Part shown: piece after piece, positions 38,329-52,600 of the stretch
Layout of the letters: every line of letters begins with the position of its first letter
Position numbering within the stretch: position 1 is the first letter of the stretch
Assembly: GCA_030770545.1 (NCBI GenBank)
Contig: CM061098.1
Span: 17,202,001 to 17,266,000, forward strand
Source of the DNA: Macropodus opercularis
Taxonomy: Eukaryota > Chordata > Actinopteri > Anabantiformes > Osphronemidae
DNA length: 64,000 bases
Reading direction: 5' to 3'
Notes under the pieces: generated by a model
What the model was told of the DNA's origin: nothing
Databases searched by the model: none
The model's input: only the letters and a program-made list of their open reading frames with translations
Made by a program: the position numbers and the translations under genes

Positions 38329-41300
38329 TGGGGTTGGGTCCAAGCCCCAGCACTAACTGAGAATTTATCTGATAAGAAGTTGTAAATGGCAGTGGAGTCC
38401 ATCTTGCTAAGTTGAACAGCCCATCAGAATGGGTCGTCTCCCCACTGGGGTTCAGCACTGCCTCCACACGACGAAACATTGAAACACAGAGAAATTCACA
38501 GACAGCCTAACATTGGCAAATGGCTGAGACACAGCTCTAAAGCCAAAGATAGACCTGCTACTTTAATTTATGGTCTCTTTCCTCTGCACCACGGTGCCCT
38601 GATGTAGCCTGTGTTGATTCAGAGTGTCATTTGTGCACATGGTCAGAGATTAGAACTGGAAAAAACCATTCGGGCAGCTTTGAAAACTTTGAATCACCAC
38701 AGCAATAGCTGTCATAAAGAAAACTTGAGTTTTTAACAACTGTCCACATCCACGGTATAGACCTCCCTTTACAATGTTTTTTAATGTGATCCATTAATCT
38801 CCACAGCTGCTCAGGTTGTGAAAACCAAGTAGCTTGTATTGCAACAACATACAATAAAGAGACTTTAAAGACTTTAAAGATTAGAAAACTACTGCAGTTG
38901 CTGTCACATTACACCTAAAAGCTGTTGGAGGCACAGGCCACATGCTTGGGACAAACAGCCATAAACTCTGTGCCTACATTGCGACCCTCAAACCTAAAAT
39001 GTCATTGGCCATTTCTCACTATGGGGAATGCACAGTCCAGGCTCCCATACCTGTACTTGGAAGTTCAGACTTGTCCTGGAAGGATACAGGACACTCAAAC
39101 TGGCAGCAGTGTCTTTGCTGACATCACCAGCTCAGCTCTACTCTGCTCTAATGACAGCTACCTATTACTGTTACCTTTACTGCTCATATGCATTGCTGCA
39201 AAGAGAAACATGAATAAATAAAATCAATGCTATATTTCATGTGACAGCTTCTTTTGTCTGTCCATTGTCTACATAACATGACTGTTGTCTGATGGGACAT
39301 TATGCTCAGCAAGTCTACACAAGTCTGCTCCCAGTGTCTCCTTGATCAAGTAGGGAGAGCAAGAACACTTCAGGGTATCCAATCTACAACAGACAAGTCA
39401 CCAACTTGTCTCCAGTCTCGCCACAGTCTCGCCATTATTGCGTATTCTTTCTGGGAATTACGGTACATGTGCTTGGAGGAAGCAAAATACACATGTACAG
39501 ACATTGACTGAGGCTTAATTTAAACAAAGTGGAATAATCAAATGATAGATGCTGTGAACTACATATATTATATGAAACTACATAAAATACTTCTTTTAAT
39601 ATCTTTTTCTTAGAGGATACCTGAAAATCTCAATGGAAGTACAAGACCAGCGTTTTACTGCAGTACGTCTGCAGGGCCCTGGGCTCATGAGGGCATCGCC
39701 AACTTCGTTTCCGACCACCAGGTGTTGCAAAGTTGTTTCTGTATGTCCAGTTCACAGCAGCAAATTGTAATCTACTTGCTGGGTGGTGTACAGGCTAAAT
39801 GATCTCACTTCAAAAATAAAAGGCAATGTAAAGATATGTTATATAGATATATTATGGCTTGTCCACAAAGTCATGGTTCCATATAAGACGCCAACAAGAA
39901 GAAAGCAACTACTCATTGAAAATCAAAGTAATCAAGTAGCGCCCTCAGAAGCTGTGAGCCAGGGGAACTGCTCATGGCTGAGACTGAAAGTGACGAACCC
40001 AGGGATGGTTGGTCGACCTCTTTTAACAAGAACTAGCTTCCCTTGAAAGGTCTTGAAAATGGCCTTGCAAATATATTTGCAACCAATCTTCTCCTCCTTC
40101 AGCCATTGTGGGTTAAAAGCTAGTAGATCTATTTGATCAGCTAACGCGTAGCGATAGCGCTGCCGCCTCTCAGTGAGTATCCAATCACAGGATGCGTTTT
40201 CATTTTCAACGTGACGCCTTCTAGCTGGCCTAACTGTCACCAACTCGTAATCTGATTGGCTATCGCGATTGGCTGTCAAATGATATGAGCCTGCTTATTT
40301 ACAGTGCAGAGAAGCCGCAGTGGTGATTATTGAGGAGTTTCAGGGTCTCTGGTGTGTTGTCAGGTGTATGAAATACACCTGACAACACAAGCTAGCTGAA
40401 ATCTGATTGGATAAAAATTCACTGGAAGCAGTATAACCGAATGAATGGATAATATAACACAAAGAGATAAGACTATAAAGGAAAAACAAATTAACAATTA
40501 TGATCACGATTTCTGGTTGCGTTAGTTCAACAGAGAAGGCGCCGCTTGTGCTAACGACCCGCCACTGCTTGTTCCATTTCTTTAATAAAACTGTGTCAAC
40601 TTGTGTCGCCACAAGAAACCAAGAGGGAAATAATCAAATCCGGTACCTGGCTACCCAATGAGCTCCTTGGTGCGTCCACTTCTCAATGCGCATGCGCTAC
40701 GCATGGTTTGATATTAGTGTAAGCTGATCGCCGCCTACAGTTCATTATGCTGTAACACATGCTGTGTGTCGTCAAAAATGCCGATCAAACACTGGGGGAA
40801 TGACCAGACGACACAGTAGAGCCTGACACTCATGAATGTGTCCAGGTGTGAGATCGAGCTGTGGATCAATAGTGTAGTTGGTAACAAAAGATGCCTATTT
40901 CACAACTCACTGGATGCCGTGGCCACACACGCACACACATACAGCGCTGTTGGTTAACGAGACACCGCAGGCCACTGGCAGACGTCCTGCAGTCTGGGGA
41001 ATCATACCTTCAATCACACACACAACAAATACACATACTGTCAGACTGCGATAATGTGTAAGACTATTGCACACAGCTGACTCGGCCTGCTCTCACTGGA
41101 CACATACTGAGCTGTGATGGAAATGATTATTGTTGCACAAAAAAGAAATAAATATCAGTAAACCTAATCTATGACCAGAGCCAGTAGCTCACAAACTCAT
41201 CTAAAACATTTACCACAAGCAAAATCTGACAAAACCATTGGACCACTGACAGTTCATTAATTCATTCCCTGCCTTCCGTGCCACACTTGAAGCACAGTCC

Positions 41301-44300
41301 AGTTAGTGTTTGGCTGAGGCTGGGTGAGCCATTTACTGCATCTCTCACACATGCACTCCCCACCATTTCTGTTACATTGGAGTTTCATTCATATATGCAG
41401 GGCTCAAACAGTCATTGCCCAGTTACGTGTGTTGACCCTTGACCTGTATATGCATTGTTGATGAAGGTAGCAATACATATGTTTGCGTTGCCTCATGCAC
41501 TGAGCACCTGTCATCAACACAGCCACTTACTCAGCTGTAATGTATTGAATACTCCACACATTAACTGACTACGATGTCAAATAAGATATGACTGGTTCGC
41601 TACAGCACATCCTGTGGAATCTCACAGCGAATCTGAAGAGTCTCCGTGCTCCCATTCACTCATGTAGGTCACTCATTTAACATTTCTCTGTCTATAGGTT
41701 TTTCCTCTATAGACCTTTTACATGTTTTTTGCCTCACTTTAATCTGGTCTTTGTGTTTTGGGGATTTACCAATGGTGCACTGTATAGTATGTTCAAAAAA
41801 CCCTCTGCATTTAGTCTTGTGAAGTCCTTTACGAACTGACACTGACACAGGAATCAATCTGCTGGAGGGTATTCATGTTGTTCTTCTGTAAAGGGTTTTT
41901 TCTTCACCAGCAAAAGAATGATTTTGTCACTGATCTGTTGTCCATGGCTTCCAGTGTCGTGATGTTCCTAGTCCACTCTCTCTTCTCTAAAGAATGTATC
42001 AAGTAGCTGGAAACATTAGAGGCAGTTGCTGTTGTTTTGCCATTTTCTGATGGATTGTTTTGGGGTTTTTTTTCAAAAAGTTATGAGTCACTTTGATTAC
42101 ACTTCTTAATTGATTTTGTACTTTGGTCTAAATTTGCAACGGTTTGTTTTGGCCTGCTAGTATATACCTTACGTCAGCAATGCACAAGCAATGTACACGC
42201 ACCACATCACTGTAAATATATATTTTTGCAGATTTAGGAGTGAACGAAAGTTCATTTCTTTCATTGCATGTGTACAGTAGGTGTGACTGTCGCTGCCATT
42301 CCTTACCAGGCTGCTCCTCTGCCTTCCTTCTCCTCTCCTCCTGCTCCCTCAATCGGTCCTCTTCCCTGGAGGGTCGACCGTCCTGGTTTCGAGGAATGAT
42401 CTGCCCATGGAATGGACACTGGCGGGAAAACACAGTCACAGCTCAAACACAGAGCAAGACACAGCCACAAATGTTTGTAGAAGCACTTTGTGCTTGTCCT
42501 GTTACCTTAAGTCGATCCTGTCGCTGACACAGCTTTCCATTGCCCAGTGGAGCTCTACAAAAATGGTTGACAGGAGTGAATCTTCCAGGAAAGGAAATGT
42601 ATCTGCTCCTGCTCTCTGCCAGTAAATGGTCATTTTCCACCTCTTCCTCCACCTCAGCAGGAACCCAGAACTGATGCTGAGAGGTCGCCCTGCACAAGCA
42701 AAACACAGGAGCAAAATCATTAAAGAAAGTTTTCAAAATATCTGAAATGACATGTGCAACATGATTCAAAAAATAAAATCACAATGTTCCTATGAAACCA
42801 CTAGATGATTTAAAATGAACAATGGCATGAAAGAGCATGAAATTTGATTTCCAGATGTTAGGTTTATTGTCTTATTTATGTCACAGAGAACCAATTTGAA
42901 ATGTAGCCAGTGTTTTTTATTACAGGCATGAATCTCATCCACTCACACTACTGCCAATCACACATTTGAAGCTCTTATAAAACAGGTGAGAATTCTACCG
43001 CTATACCAATGTAACAGAAAAAAAACAGAGCTGAGTGGAAAAAAGATACGCATAGATTCTTTTGTGTTTATCTAATTTTGGTATGCTTGTGTGTGTTTTT
43101 TACTTGACGATCTTGCCAGCGTTGGGCTGCTCCTGACCCCAGTAGTACAGGTCCAAACCAAATGGAACGACAGGTGCATCCACAGACTTCTGTTCTGAAC
43201 TGGGACCTGAGGAGCTGATGCAAAGTTGTGGAAGAAGGGTTAAATTCGATCCATGCAGAAAGAAATGCACCACGCATTTTCACATACACACTTAAGAGAA
43301 AATTAATTGCTGCAAGCTCCTCTGGTTTCCTCTCAGAACATGTGTCCAAGACAGAAACAAAAGCGTAACTCTTTTGAAAGTTTTACATTGTTTATTACAT
43401 ATTTCTGCCAACTCAAGACCTTGTCCAAGGCAATACACTGCATTGACCATGAACTCCTGCTTAGCCAGCTTGTTGCCTGCATGGGAGCGACCGTTGATGA
43501 CAGTAAAAGCAGGGACTGGAAAGATGACTTCAGCGCTGCCAGCGAGGTCAGCAGGGTAGCGGTACAGGGGACGCCCTTCCCTGCTGCACCAACCTTGCAC
43601 ACAGCCAGGGAGACGCCATGGATGGAATGTTTTCTGTGCCCGTCATGCCCAGCATCAGCTTGTCCATCACTCACATCCTTGCTAAGCAGAGCAGGTGCAA
43701 TTGATATGCTAAACAGCTTTTGAGACACCTTTGTCCCTGTAGCGTGTTTTGTCATTGTCCCGCAGTTCCAGAGCCTCATAGATGGGGGAGCTGCTGGGCA
43801 CTGCACCTCGATAAAGACCTTTCTCGGTGTACAGATCAACTCCCACTGTGGGGTCGTCATGGAAGTCAAAAATGTCACAAGCCTAAATCGTCAGGGTGGA
43901 CATGGTTCTCGATCTCTCCGGACTAACTGTGTTCAAGGATGGTGCTATTTGCTCACGCATACAGTTAATAATTTATTTGAGTAGCAGTAATGCTGTGAGC
44001 CGACACAGATCTGTATAACTAATCTTTTTATGAATTCAAAGATGGAAATGACACTGACAGTTGCTGTAGTTTAACTCCACTAGTTTCTAGGGCACTAATG
44101 GTCTAATTAATGCAATCATTAAGCTACTTGAGTACCATGACAATGACTGCTTTCAAATGCCTAGGTAGAGTTAGCAACATTTCTTAATTCTTGCCATGTC
44201 TTTATCTGACATTGGTATTATAAATGTCAATAATTAATTTGATTTGACATAGTTGTATGAAGTTTTCATAATTCAACTGAATAACATTAAACGAACCCAT

Positions 44301-47300
44301 TAAACGTAATGTAATCTTCTAATGAAGTCAGAAGTGAAGTGAGAGAACGTGTCACCTGGTCTGAGCAGTCTGTACACCGAGAAGGCGCAGTGTTGCAGCT
44401 GCACAGGTTGGATCCTGTTCTTCTTCCCTGCGTCGCTTCAGCTGCCTGGAGGAGAAAGAGGAGCAGGAAGGTTGTGGGGGAAGCGCAGCAGATTTCTTAG
44501 CAGGAGCTGTTTTTGGGATAGGTGCTGCTGACGTAGAAGGAGAAGGATCCAAACCTTCCAACAGAGACAAAAGGAAGTTAAAATCAATCTAGACACAATG
44601 TTCATATAAGGAATAATAATCCGCACTTTGGGTTGTCGCTAAAATATGCATATATTGTATTTGGTGGTCCAACATAAAGAGAGACAAGTTGATATATTTG
44701 TTTCTTCACAAACTGTACAGTGTTTATAAAGCAATGTATTTGTATTGATAAAGGTATGAATAAAAACACAACCTAGGGCAGGTTAGTTAGCTGCTGAGTT
44801 TTGTCTGTTTGTGTGGTCACACAATGAGTCAAGCAGGGTCTCTGGTGAATGAGAAAGACACAGACAAAGACACACAGAGAACTGCACAGAAGACCAGACA
44901 CACACACACGCACGCGCGCAAGCACAGTAAGATGAGAGCTGCCAATATGCTGATCCTACGAATTATTAGAGCTGACCTGGATGCTTCACAGATTCACTGC
45001 ACACAGTTTGCTATAGGATGCACTATTTAAAAGTTCTAACCAATGACAATGTAGTCTTAATACAAGTGATGAACAATATATTGTTTCATTTTAATTATTA
45101 TAGAGAAAAAAAAAGGTTTAAGAGTTTAAATGAGATCTGCATGAATGAGATAAACCCACAGAAGAGTTGATAGATTTGTGGTCAGCTGAGAGATTTCAGA
45201 TGAACCTGAGAATCATATAGATGGAACAAACCTACATTTCAGGGAAATATACTAAATGTGTTGGAACAGAAACCTTCAGCTTTTTTAGCATGACTGCAAT
45301 TATGTTTTCTAAAGAACAATGTGTTCAGTATTTGCTGCTGCTCGGCCACTATTTGCCTGTGATGACTATGTGTGGCTGCCCACTGCTCCCCCCAGGGATT
45401 AAAATGCAGAGACAAACAACATTACTAATGTTTATAATGTATATAAAATGTATATCTGAACAATTTAAGCTATAAAATCTGCCTCTTATTAATAGTACTT
45501 TCAAATAAAGTGGAACTTTAAAAAAAAAAACAACTTTCACTGAATTATTACACTCACTGCTTTTCCTCCGCGTACTGGAGCCTTCAAACATATTCTATTA
45601 TAGATCATCTGGTGGTGGAAAAACCAAAACAATCAGATGAAAGATGCAAAAAAAATAATTGCAGAGTTGCAGAGTATCTGATGACTATTATCAACTAATC
45701 TATCCTTATTATCTGACTCAATATTGATGCATAACCACTAACCAATAACTAATATTTTAAAATTAAATGAAAATAGGACTAGATGTCATTTGTCTCAGCT
45801 ATTGCAATATATAAAGTTCTAAAGACACCATGCACAAGTCATCTGTAGCAAGTGACCTATGACTGCAAACTAAACTATCAGCTATAAATGGAAGTAATAG
45901 GCACGTACATTGCGTGAGGTGGATGACATGGCTGCAGAACCAGGACAGGAGGGGCGTGGCTAATGTTAATGCCTCTTTGATGCATCTGTAGGCATGTTAG
46001 ATGAAGGCATGTAGAGGACTATAGAACACTTACATCAACTGAATATCAAAGATCGAAGTAATTCCAAGAAAATAGAAGATTGTTAGTTTGAGGAAGAATT
46101 TAAAAATGACGGCAAGAGATAAGAAGGTTTGTGATTTAAGTATTTATTAAAGCCTGGCCTGTCCACATGTGGTAAACTGCTTACGTAATGTCTTGACAGT
46201 GTGTTTACTTACACAAAATTGCATTTCCAATTACATTTTAAACAACCTGGTGTGTCCACAGTGAAGGTATTTCTTGTTTTATCTATATTTCTCTACCCCA
46301 TTTTCTCTCTCTTTATCACCCCCCCCCCCCCCCCCCCCCCAACCCCCCCGGGTGGTGAAATACAGACTCAATCGCCTCTTTTCAAACCACAAAATGGCAG
46401 AGGTTTGTCTGGATGTTGGGGATGTTTAGACGCACCAATCAGTTGGAGCAAAAGGCTATAATTGTGTGTGGATCTACGGACAAGGAGAGGGGGGGTAGTG
46501 GTTGTAGAAAAAAGAGAAAAGGGGAGTTAAGGGGGGTTGAGCAAAAGACAGGGAGAGAAAAAGTGAGAGAGGAAAGGGAGAAAGACTTATTGATTTTCCT
46601 GGGTTAAGCAGGGCCTGTAATTAAAATGTTAATTTGTGAAAGAGAGAGATAGTGTCCTGACAGCAGAGAGAAGGATAGAAGCACTGATAATCAGAATGAC
46701 AGAACCAGGCAGAGGAGAGAAAAGAAAGAGCCAAAGAGATATAGCTTATATGCCTGGACTCTTTTCAGAAAAATGTCTTTTAGTCTGAACGTTTGCTGCT
46801 AGAATGTTGGTCTATAGGTTGCCTAAATGTTAACATTGTTCTGTTAGCCTAAATTGATTAACATTAGTCCTAAACATACACACAGTGTACTACTGTTTTA
46901 GCTATAAATTACAGAGCCCCACTCCTTAGCTAGTGTTGTGACTTCGGACGCAGAGGGGTGTTGCAGTTCTGGAAGATGGATGTCACTGCTATCCTGTTCC
47001 AGAAATCAGTAGAAGTCTCCCAAAGTCTTGTTGTTAGTTCATCAGAGTATACAATAGTTTACAACACCGCAAACATGAACACACCAGCATAAACAAGTAG
47101 AAAACTCTTAACATTAACTTGCAGAAAAAATTGTACTTGTTTATATTTTCATGCTGGTGGATGTGTGCATGTTTATGTGTGTGGGTGGTAAAATCTAGGT
47201 GCAGAGCTAATAGGGACTCATTAAAGAGGTTGCATTGTTTATTTGGTATGGGCCTGTAGATCATTACCTAGCCCACTAATCACCCTGACACGCACACACA

Positions 47301-49249
47301 CACAGCTGTTGTGGAACCATCAGATACAATCTAATTACTTTAGTGTCTAATTGATTAGTAATGGAGGGAGGTAAGAGGAGAGAGGGACGGGTGCACAGGT
47401 AAAAGAGAGTCTGAGTATTTCTAATGGCCGAGCAGAGTGGTTGGGATACTGACCTGGGGTCAAAGGCCACATCACAGTCACAACCACATGGCTGACCCAG
47501 CAATAACAGCTGTGTCAAAAACATGTTCTGTTACTGTGTCATTAGTCAAACACATAAACCCTGCACACGAAGTTATAATATGGCTGACGAGGTTTTAGTG
47601 TTTACTGTAAACTTTTATGTGTGTGTTGAAGATCTTATTAACTGCATTCAAATTCCACTTACTGTTTGTGAAAACATGTTATGTAGCTGACAGAGCAATA
47701 CGATGAGAAGGCAGTTGGTTAATTATATGAACATTTGACCTCTCACCTCTTTCGCTGCCTAGAGGCATGATATGATCCATACAAGTCCAATACAGCCAGT
47801 GTGCAAGAAGCAACAATAATATGTTGTTCAAACTGTAGGTAGTCAGTAATTACTATTATATGAAAGTGAAGGATGTGGATTTGTGAACTGGAACAAAACA
47901 AAGATACAGTACACAGGGAAAATGTTGAACAATAATTGAGCTGGCTGAGCTGCACTCCTAATCAGACAAGAACGCATTCACACAACACACAAGCCAAAAT
48001 CGGAGACTACCATAGTCTGCTAACTCTCTGCTCGTAGAACGAGTTAAACGAGTGAAATGCGTGCCTCTGTGGCCGTCCTCACCTTTGGGAACCACATTAG
48101 CACCTTCCAAGAAGCTGGTTTGCTTATGTCCAGAAATGTAAATACACTAAAGCAGAGCTAAAAGGAGAATAAATGTTCACCAATAACTCACAAACTCCAA
48201 TATTGTTGCATGTCTGGGTAAGGTATAATTTTATATTATGTTAATATTGTGTTGGAGCTTATTCCGCTGCCACCCAAGCAGCCAAAAAATAATGGTTAAT
48301 ACTGGTTGTTTAGGAAGTCTCTTAGTAACACATTTCACTGTTCACTCTGACTAATTAATTACTCACACACATTTTAATCACTGTATAAATAATCCCCTTT
48401 ATGAAGCACCTGCACCTACCAGATGCCTAAGGCTGCTTCTTTCAAGTCGGCATCTGTGGATCTTAAAAGATTAGGGCTGCAGCAGTTCTTCTTTTGTAGC
48501 TTAACCTCACTATTTACGCAGGTGTCTGGAGGTGAGCATGCAGGTGTGTAATAGAACTCACCATACTCGGCTCGCAGATGCTCTGGAATGTGCGGCTCAT
48601 ATCCCTCTTTCTCTGGAACCTCATCAAAATCACTGTCATCCTCATCATTATCATCATCGTCATCTTCCTGTTTATCTGAAGAAGCCTTCATCTGAGGAAG
48701 ACAAAGTAGGGCTGAGTACGATAACATACAGTCATGCTGCATATTTCTGTTCACATAACTTGTGTATTTTTTGGCGATCTTGTGTGACAGCTGGGCTCAA
48801 AAGTTCAATGCAATTCAGTTTCACAGCACAAGTCATCTCAAGGAAACATTTAAGACCTTACAGAACACATACATACACACACATACACTGCAAAAATGCT
48901 GTTATGTGCACATGCAACTGTTTCACTGTATCTAGCACCAACCTCACCTGTAGAAGTACAGATATATTGTACCAAACAACTGTCAGAGCCGTGCACAACA
49001 TCAAATTATGCATGTTGACATGGTGAGCAGTTACTGTACATGCAGTTTGCCTTTCATTCCTATGATTGTGTGTGCATGTGTAGGTGTGTCTGTGTGTATG
49101 TATGCACATATGTGTGTGTGTGTGTGTCTGCTCTGCTATCAGCACAGAGCAGAATTTATGGTTTTTAATTTCCTAGTGGGGTTGTTAGCCATTGACTGGG
49201 CTACAATGCAGAACACAAACCAATACACAGGGGGGTCATTTCCATAGCA

Positions 49250-49324
<75 letters not shown>

Positions 49325-49537
49325 TGGTGACTGCTATGTCTTTAACAGCTGACATCACAGACCAGGAGCATATAATCACAGTAATTAGCATTATGAGGAG
49401 CAGTAAAACCTAATGTTAAACTAACCTCTTATTCCCATACGCCTCTTTCTCATTAGTGTGCAATACCTGTGTGTGTGTGTGGCGCTGATAAAGCCCATTA
49501 AAATGTTAGAATTAGTTTAAGGATGAGTCCTTGGAGG

Positions 49538-49602
<65 letters not shown>

Positions 49603-52600
49603 CTTAACCACAAGATGGAGTCAGTTAATCACCTCTTGATCCAGCACACACAGAACAATGAAAACGCTTCATATTGCAATACATATTATTCTGTTAACTA
49701 GCTACTAAACAATTAAAGCCTAATTATTAGTCATTAACACATCGACAAATGCAGAGGACAAGGCGGGTGGTCCAAAATGATCAGTCGCACAGATTTCCCA
49801 TTTAGTACACACTCATACAGTACATGCACATTAGTCAGGCATCTCAGGTGGCCAAAGTACTTTTGGGGGCGGTGAGTGTGGCTCTATTGCTATAGTTGTC
49901 ACTATCAACCACAGTGTCAGTGTCACTGGACGAGAAAATGAAACCCTGCATTAACAATGCTGGCCTCACAGCAAGACGGACCTGTGTTTGATTAGCCCAG
50001 GTGCCTGTGTGGACTTTGCATGTTCTTCGTGTCTCCATGCAGACACAGGTAGTCTGGTTCCTCCCATAGTCCAAAGACAAGCAGTCAGGTTAATTGGAGA
50101 CTGTAAACTGGCCGTACATACTGCCTGAGTGAGAGGTTGTTAGTCGAAATGAGCAGCTCTTACAGCACGGACAGACTTCAGCATACCCACAACACTTCCA
50201 AGGACAGCGGAGAGAAGGTGTATGTGTACCAACAATTTCTTGGGACTAATTATGTTGACACTCCTTTAGGTCAGATCCTACTTTCTTCTGGTTCACCTTT
50301 GTTAGAGTGTCACATTCATACGCATTTCTTCTCTAAGGTTCACCTGTAACAAACTTCTACCGCTACTACAGCCCTATTAAAGCTTTTTCCTTTTTCCCAA
50401 GTATCAGAATAGAGAACTGGATGAAATTGAATTAATTTAGTCCATGCTGAGGCTTTAACCATTTAATGCCATTAGTATCATGTTTAATACACAAGTCTCT
50501 GCAAAACGAGGCAAAAAACATCCAATGTATAAAATGTGGTTTGATAAATGTGTCAGTTCCAAAAATTATAATTTTCCCCAGCTTATTCCTTGTTTCTCAC
50601 ACTGGATATGGGTTAACGAGATATTAGCACCAAATGTTAGATATTTCTTAGAGAAACCCTGAGAAAATGCTTTTTAACAGAAGAGTACCATTTTAAACAC
50701 CAAACTTTCTCCATTACGCTATTGGACCGCCATGCTTATTCATCCTCAGAGTACATCAGATTCACACACAGCACGTGTGTGTGTGCTAAAGGTTTGTGCA
50801 GGTCTACTTTAATCCCAGCTGGTTTATTCTGCTCTGATCAATGACCTAAGACTAAGAAGAGATCACACAGCCAGAGGAAAATCCTGCCCCAACATCATCC
50901 CTCCCCCTCCTTTCTCGCTCTTTGTCTCTAATTCACCTTAATTTAATTCTGATAGCATCAAGTGCTGTCGGCTGGCCTGGCAGAGCTGTAAGTCTCGCAG
51001 GAGAATTAGCTTTCTTCCAGAAACATTTTGCTGACAGGGAGCCTGGTTAAAATATGGGCTACATAACCCACATGGCATGAGGGGACTGCTTTGCATTTTA
51101 ACAGAGCTTTGGTTTATTCCTGTGGCTACACATGGAGAGCAATTCACACAATAATGCAAAGGTGCCCAGCACAAAAGATAAAAACTGCTCCTCTAACTGA
51201 AACTCAAGATTTACCAGACAAATTAGAAGTGATGGGTTGAGTAAAGCTGGGCCATGTATCACTCCAATAGTATAAAAAAAAAATAGGGAACTTAACCATA
51301 AAAAAAGAGAAGAAAAAGTTAAAAAGCCATCGCAAAAGTTATCCATCACACGAGGAAAACAGAGCTATGTGTTATTGTAACGGTAATGTTTAAAATAACA
51401 TGAACTATTAGAAACTACTACAAAATGAGAACAAAAGAAGTGGTTGCTGAAGTAAGAGCTGTATATTACAGCTTCACTGATTAACCAGCTCCTACTTATT
51501 AGATTAACTCTAACCATTAAAGACTAAAACAAATAAAAATCTTCATGTTAAAAATGCAATAATTCATATTACTGAAAGCTCTAGAACATATGGCATAATG
51601 AGGGCAGCTATGACACTGAAGGCAATTGTCTATTGACCAACACTAAATACACAAGACATAATGTTTGGATGTCCACATACTTTTGGTCATATAATCTATC
51701 AGCACAGGATAAGACACTAAAGGATGTTGCACTTTCCACAGGTGTCCTGCTTATTCACCCTCCTCCCTCCTTTCCCTAAGTAAGACTCTTATCCTTTATA
51801 AAAATGATGTGAGTGCACCGCCTTGGACAACTGCTCCCCTGACTTCATTTGTCTCTTGGCAAGTTTGATGGTGCTGCGTTTAAAAACCCATTCAATCTTA
51901 TAAACTAAAAATTAAATGTAGTCGACTGTGATGGGCACTCAGTGCATCTGCTATTTATATGCTAATGTACACTCAGTCTGCCAAGGTCTGGCAAATTATT
52001 ACTGCACAGCCATAAGTCAGGTGTATGGCAGGGTGGGTGGGGGTTGGCAGGTTACCCATCACACCCTCACACAGACCAGGACAAGAGGCGAGAGGGGAGG
52101 AAGGGGGAAAAAAAAGAGAGGAGAATGCAAGGAGGTAAAAAGCCTATAGAAATGCCTCCATTATCTCCACTGGCAATTTAATATAGCTCCCCACCTGCCT
52201 ACACACACACCGACAAGAATGTTTCATTCCATATTTGAAAATGAAGTAGAAAATGTCTTGAGAAATACTGAGCGTCTCTACTGCAGTTATAAAAACATTT
52301 CCCTTAGGTGTGAGCAAGACAGAAACAATTAGCTCAATGAATGTATTATACACAAATTAATTAGCATATAAAAACCATGAATGTAGTCATGTAGTCACAT
52401 CAGTAGTGCATATGATCTAGAACTGAACCTTTCTTGTCATTGTGCAAGTACAACAAAATCGAGTACAATCCTTGCTGCAAGGTAAATTAAAAAAGGTGGC
52501 AAGAGGTAAATAGATGCATAAAAGCAAACACACACAGTCTTCCTATAATTCGTAAAAATAATTCCCTACTGAGCTGTGCTGACATACAAGGTCACCCTTC

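Larger units (their letters stand above)
36728..42306 (-). other. uvssa intron 12 (5.6 kb)
   Basis: It holds paired microsatellites near 38000, an unrecognised 115-codon minus-strand frame at 39932-40279 and the 17-bp hairpin at 40353. A 98-codon plus-strand frame at 38925-39221 has no recognised domain. Confidence 0.7.

Noticed and set aside
43205..43214. Alternative acceptor tcctcag for uvssa exon 10
   Set aside because: It lies 8 bases downstream and shifts the frame relative to exon 9.
43333..43878. 181-codon and 102-codon minus-strand frames as functional genes
   Set aside because: Both are pieces of the same enolase pseudogene in different frames, with stops and frame shifts between them.
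48416..48561. Extension of uvssa exon 8 to ...LKEAALGIW
   Set aside because: The in-frame extension passes a strong GTGAGT donor at 48561; only that donor (phase 1) joins exon 9 to give EYGLDPSPS as in human EYGLE.
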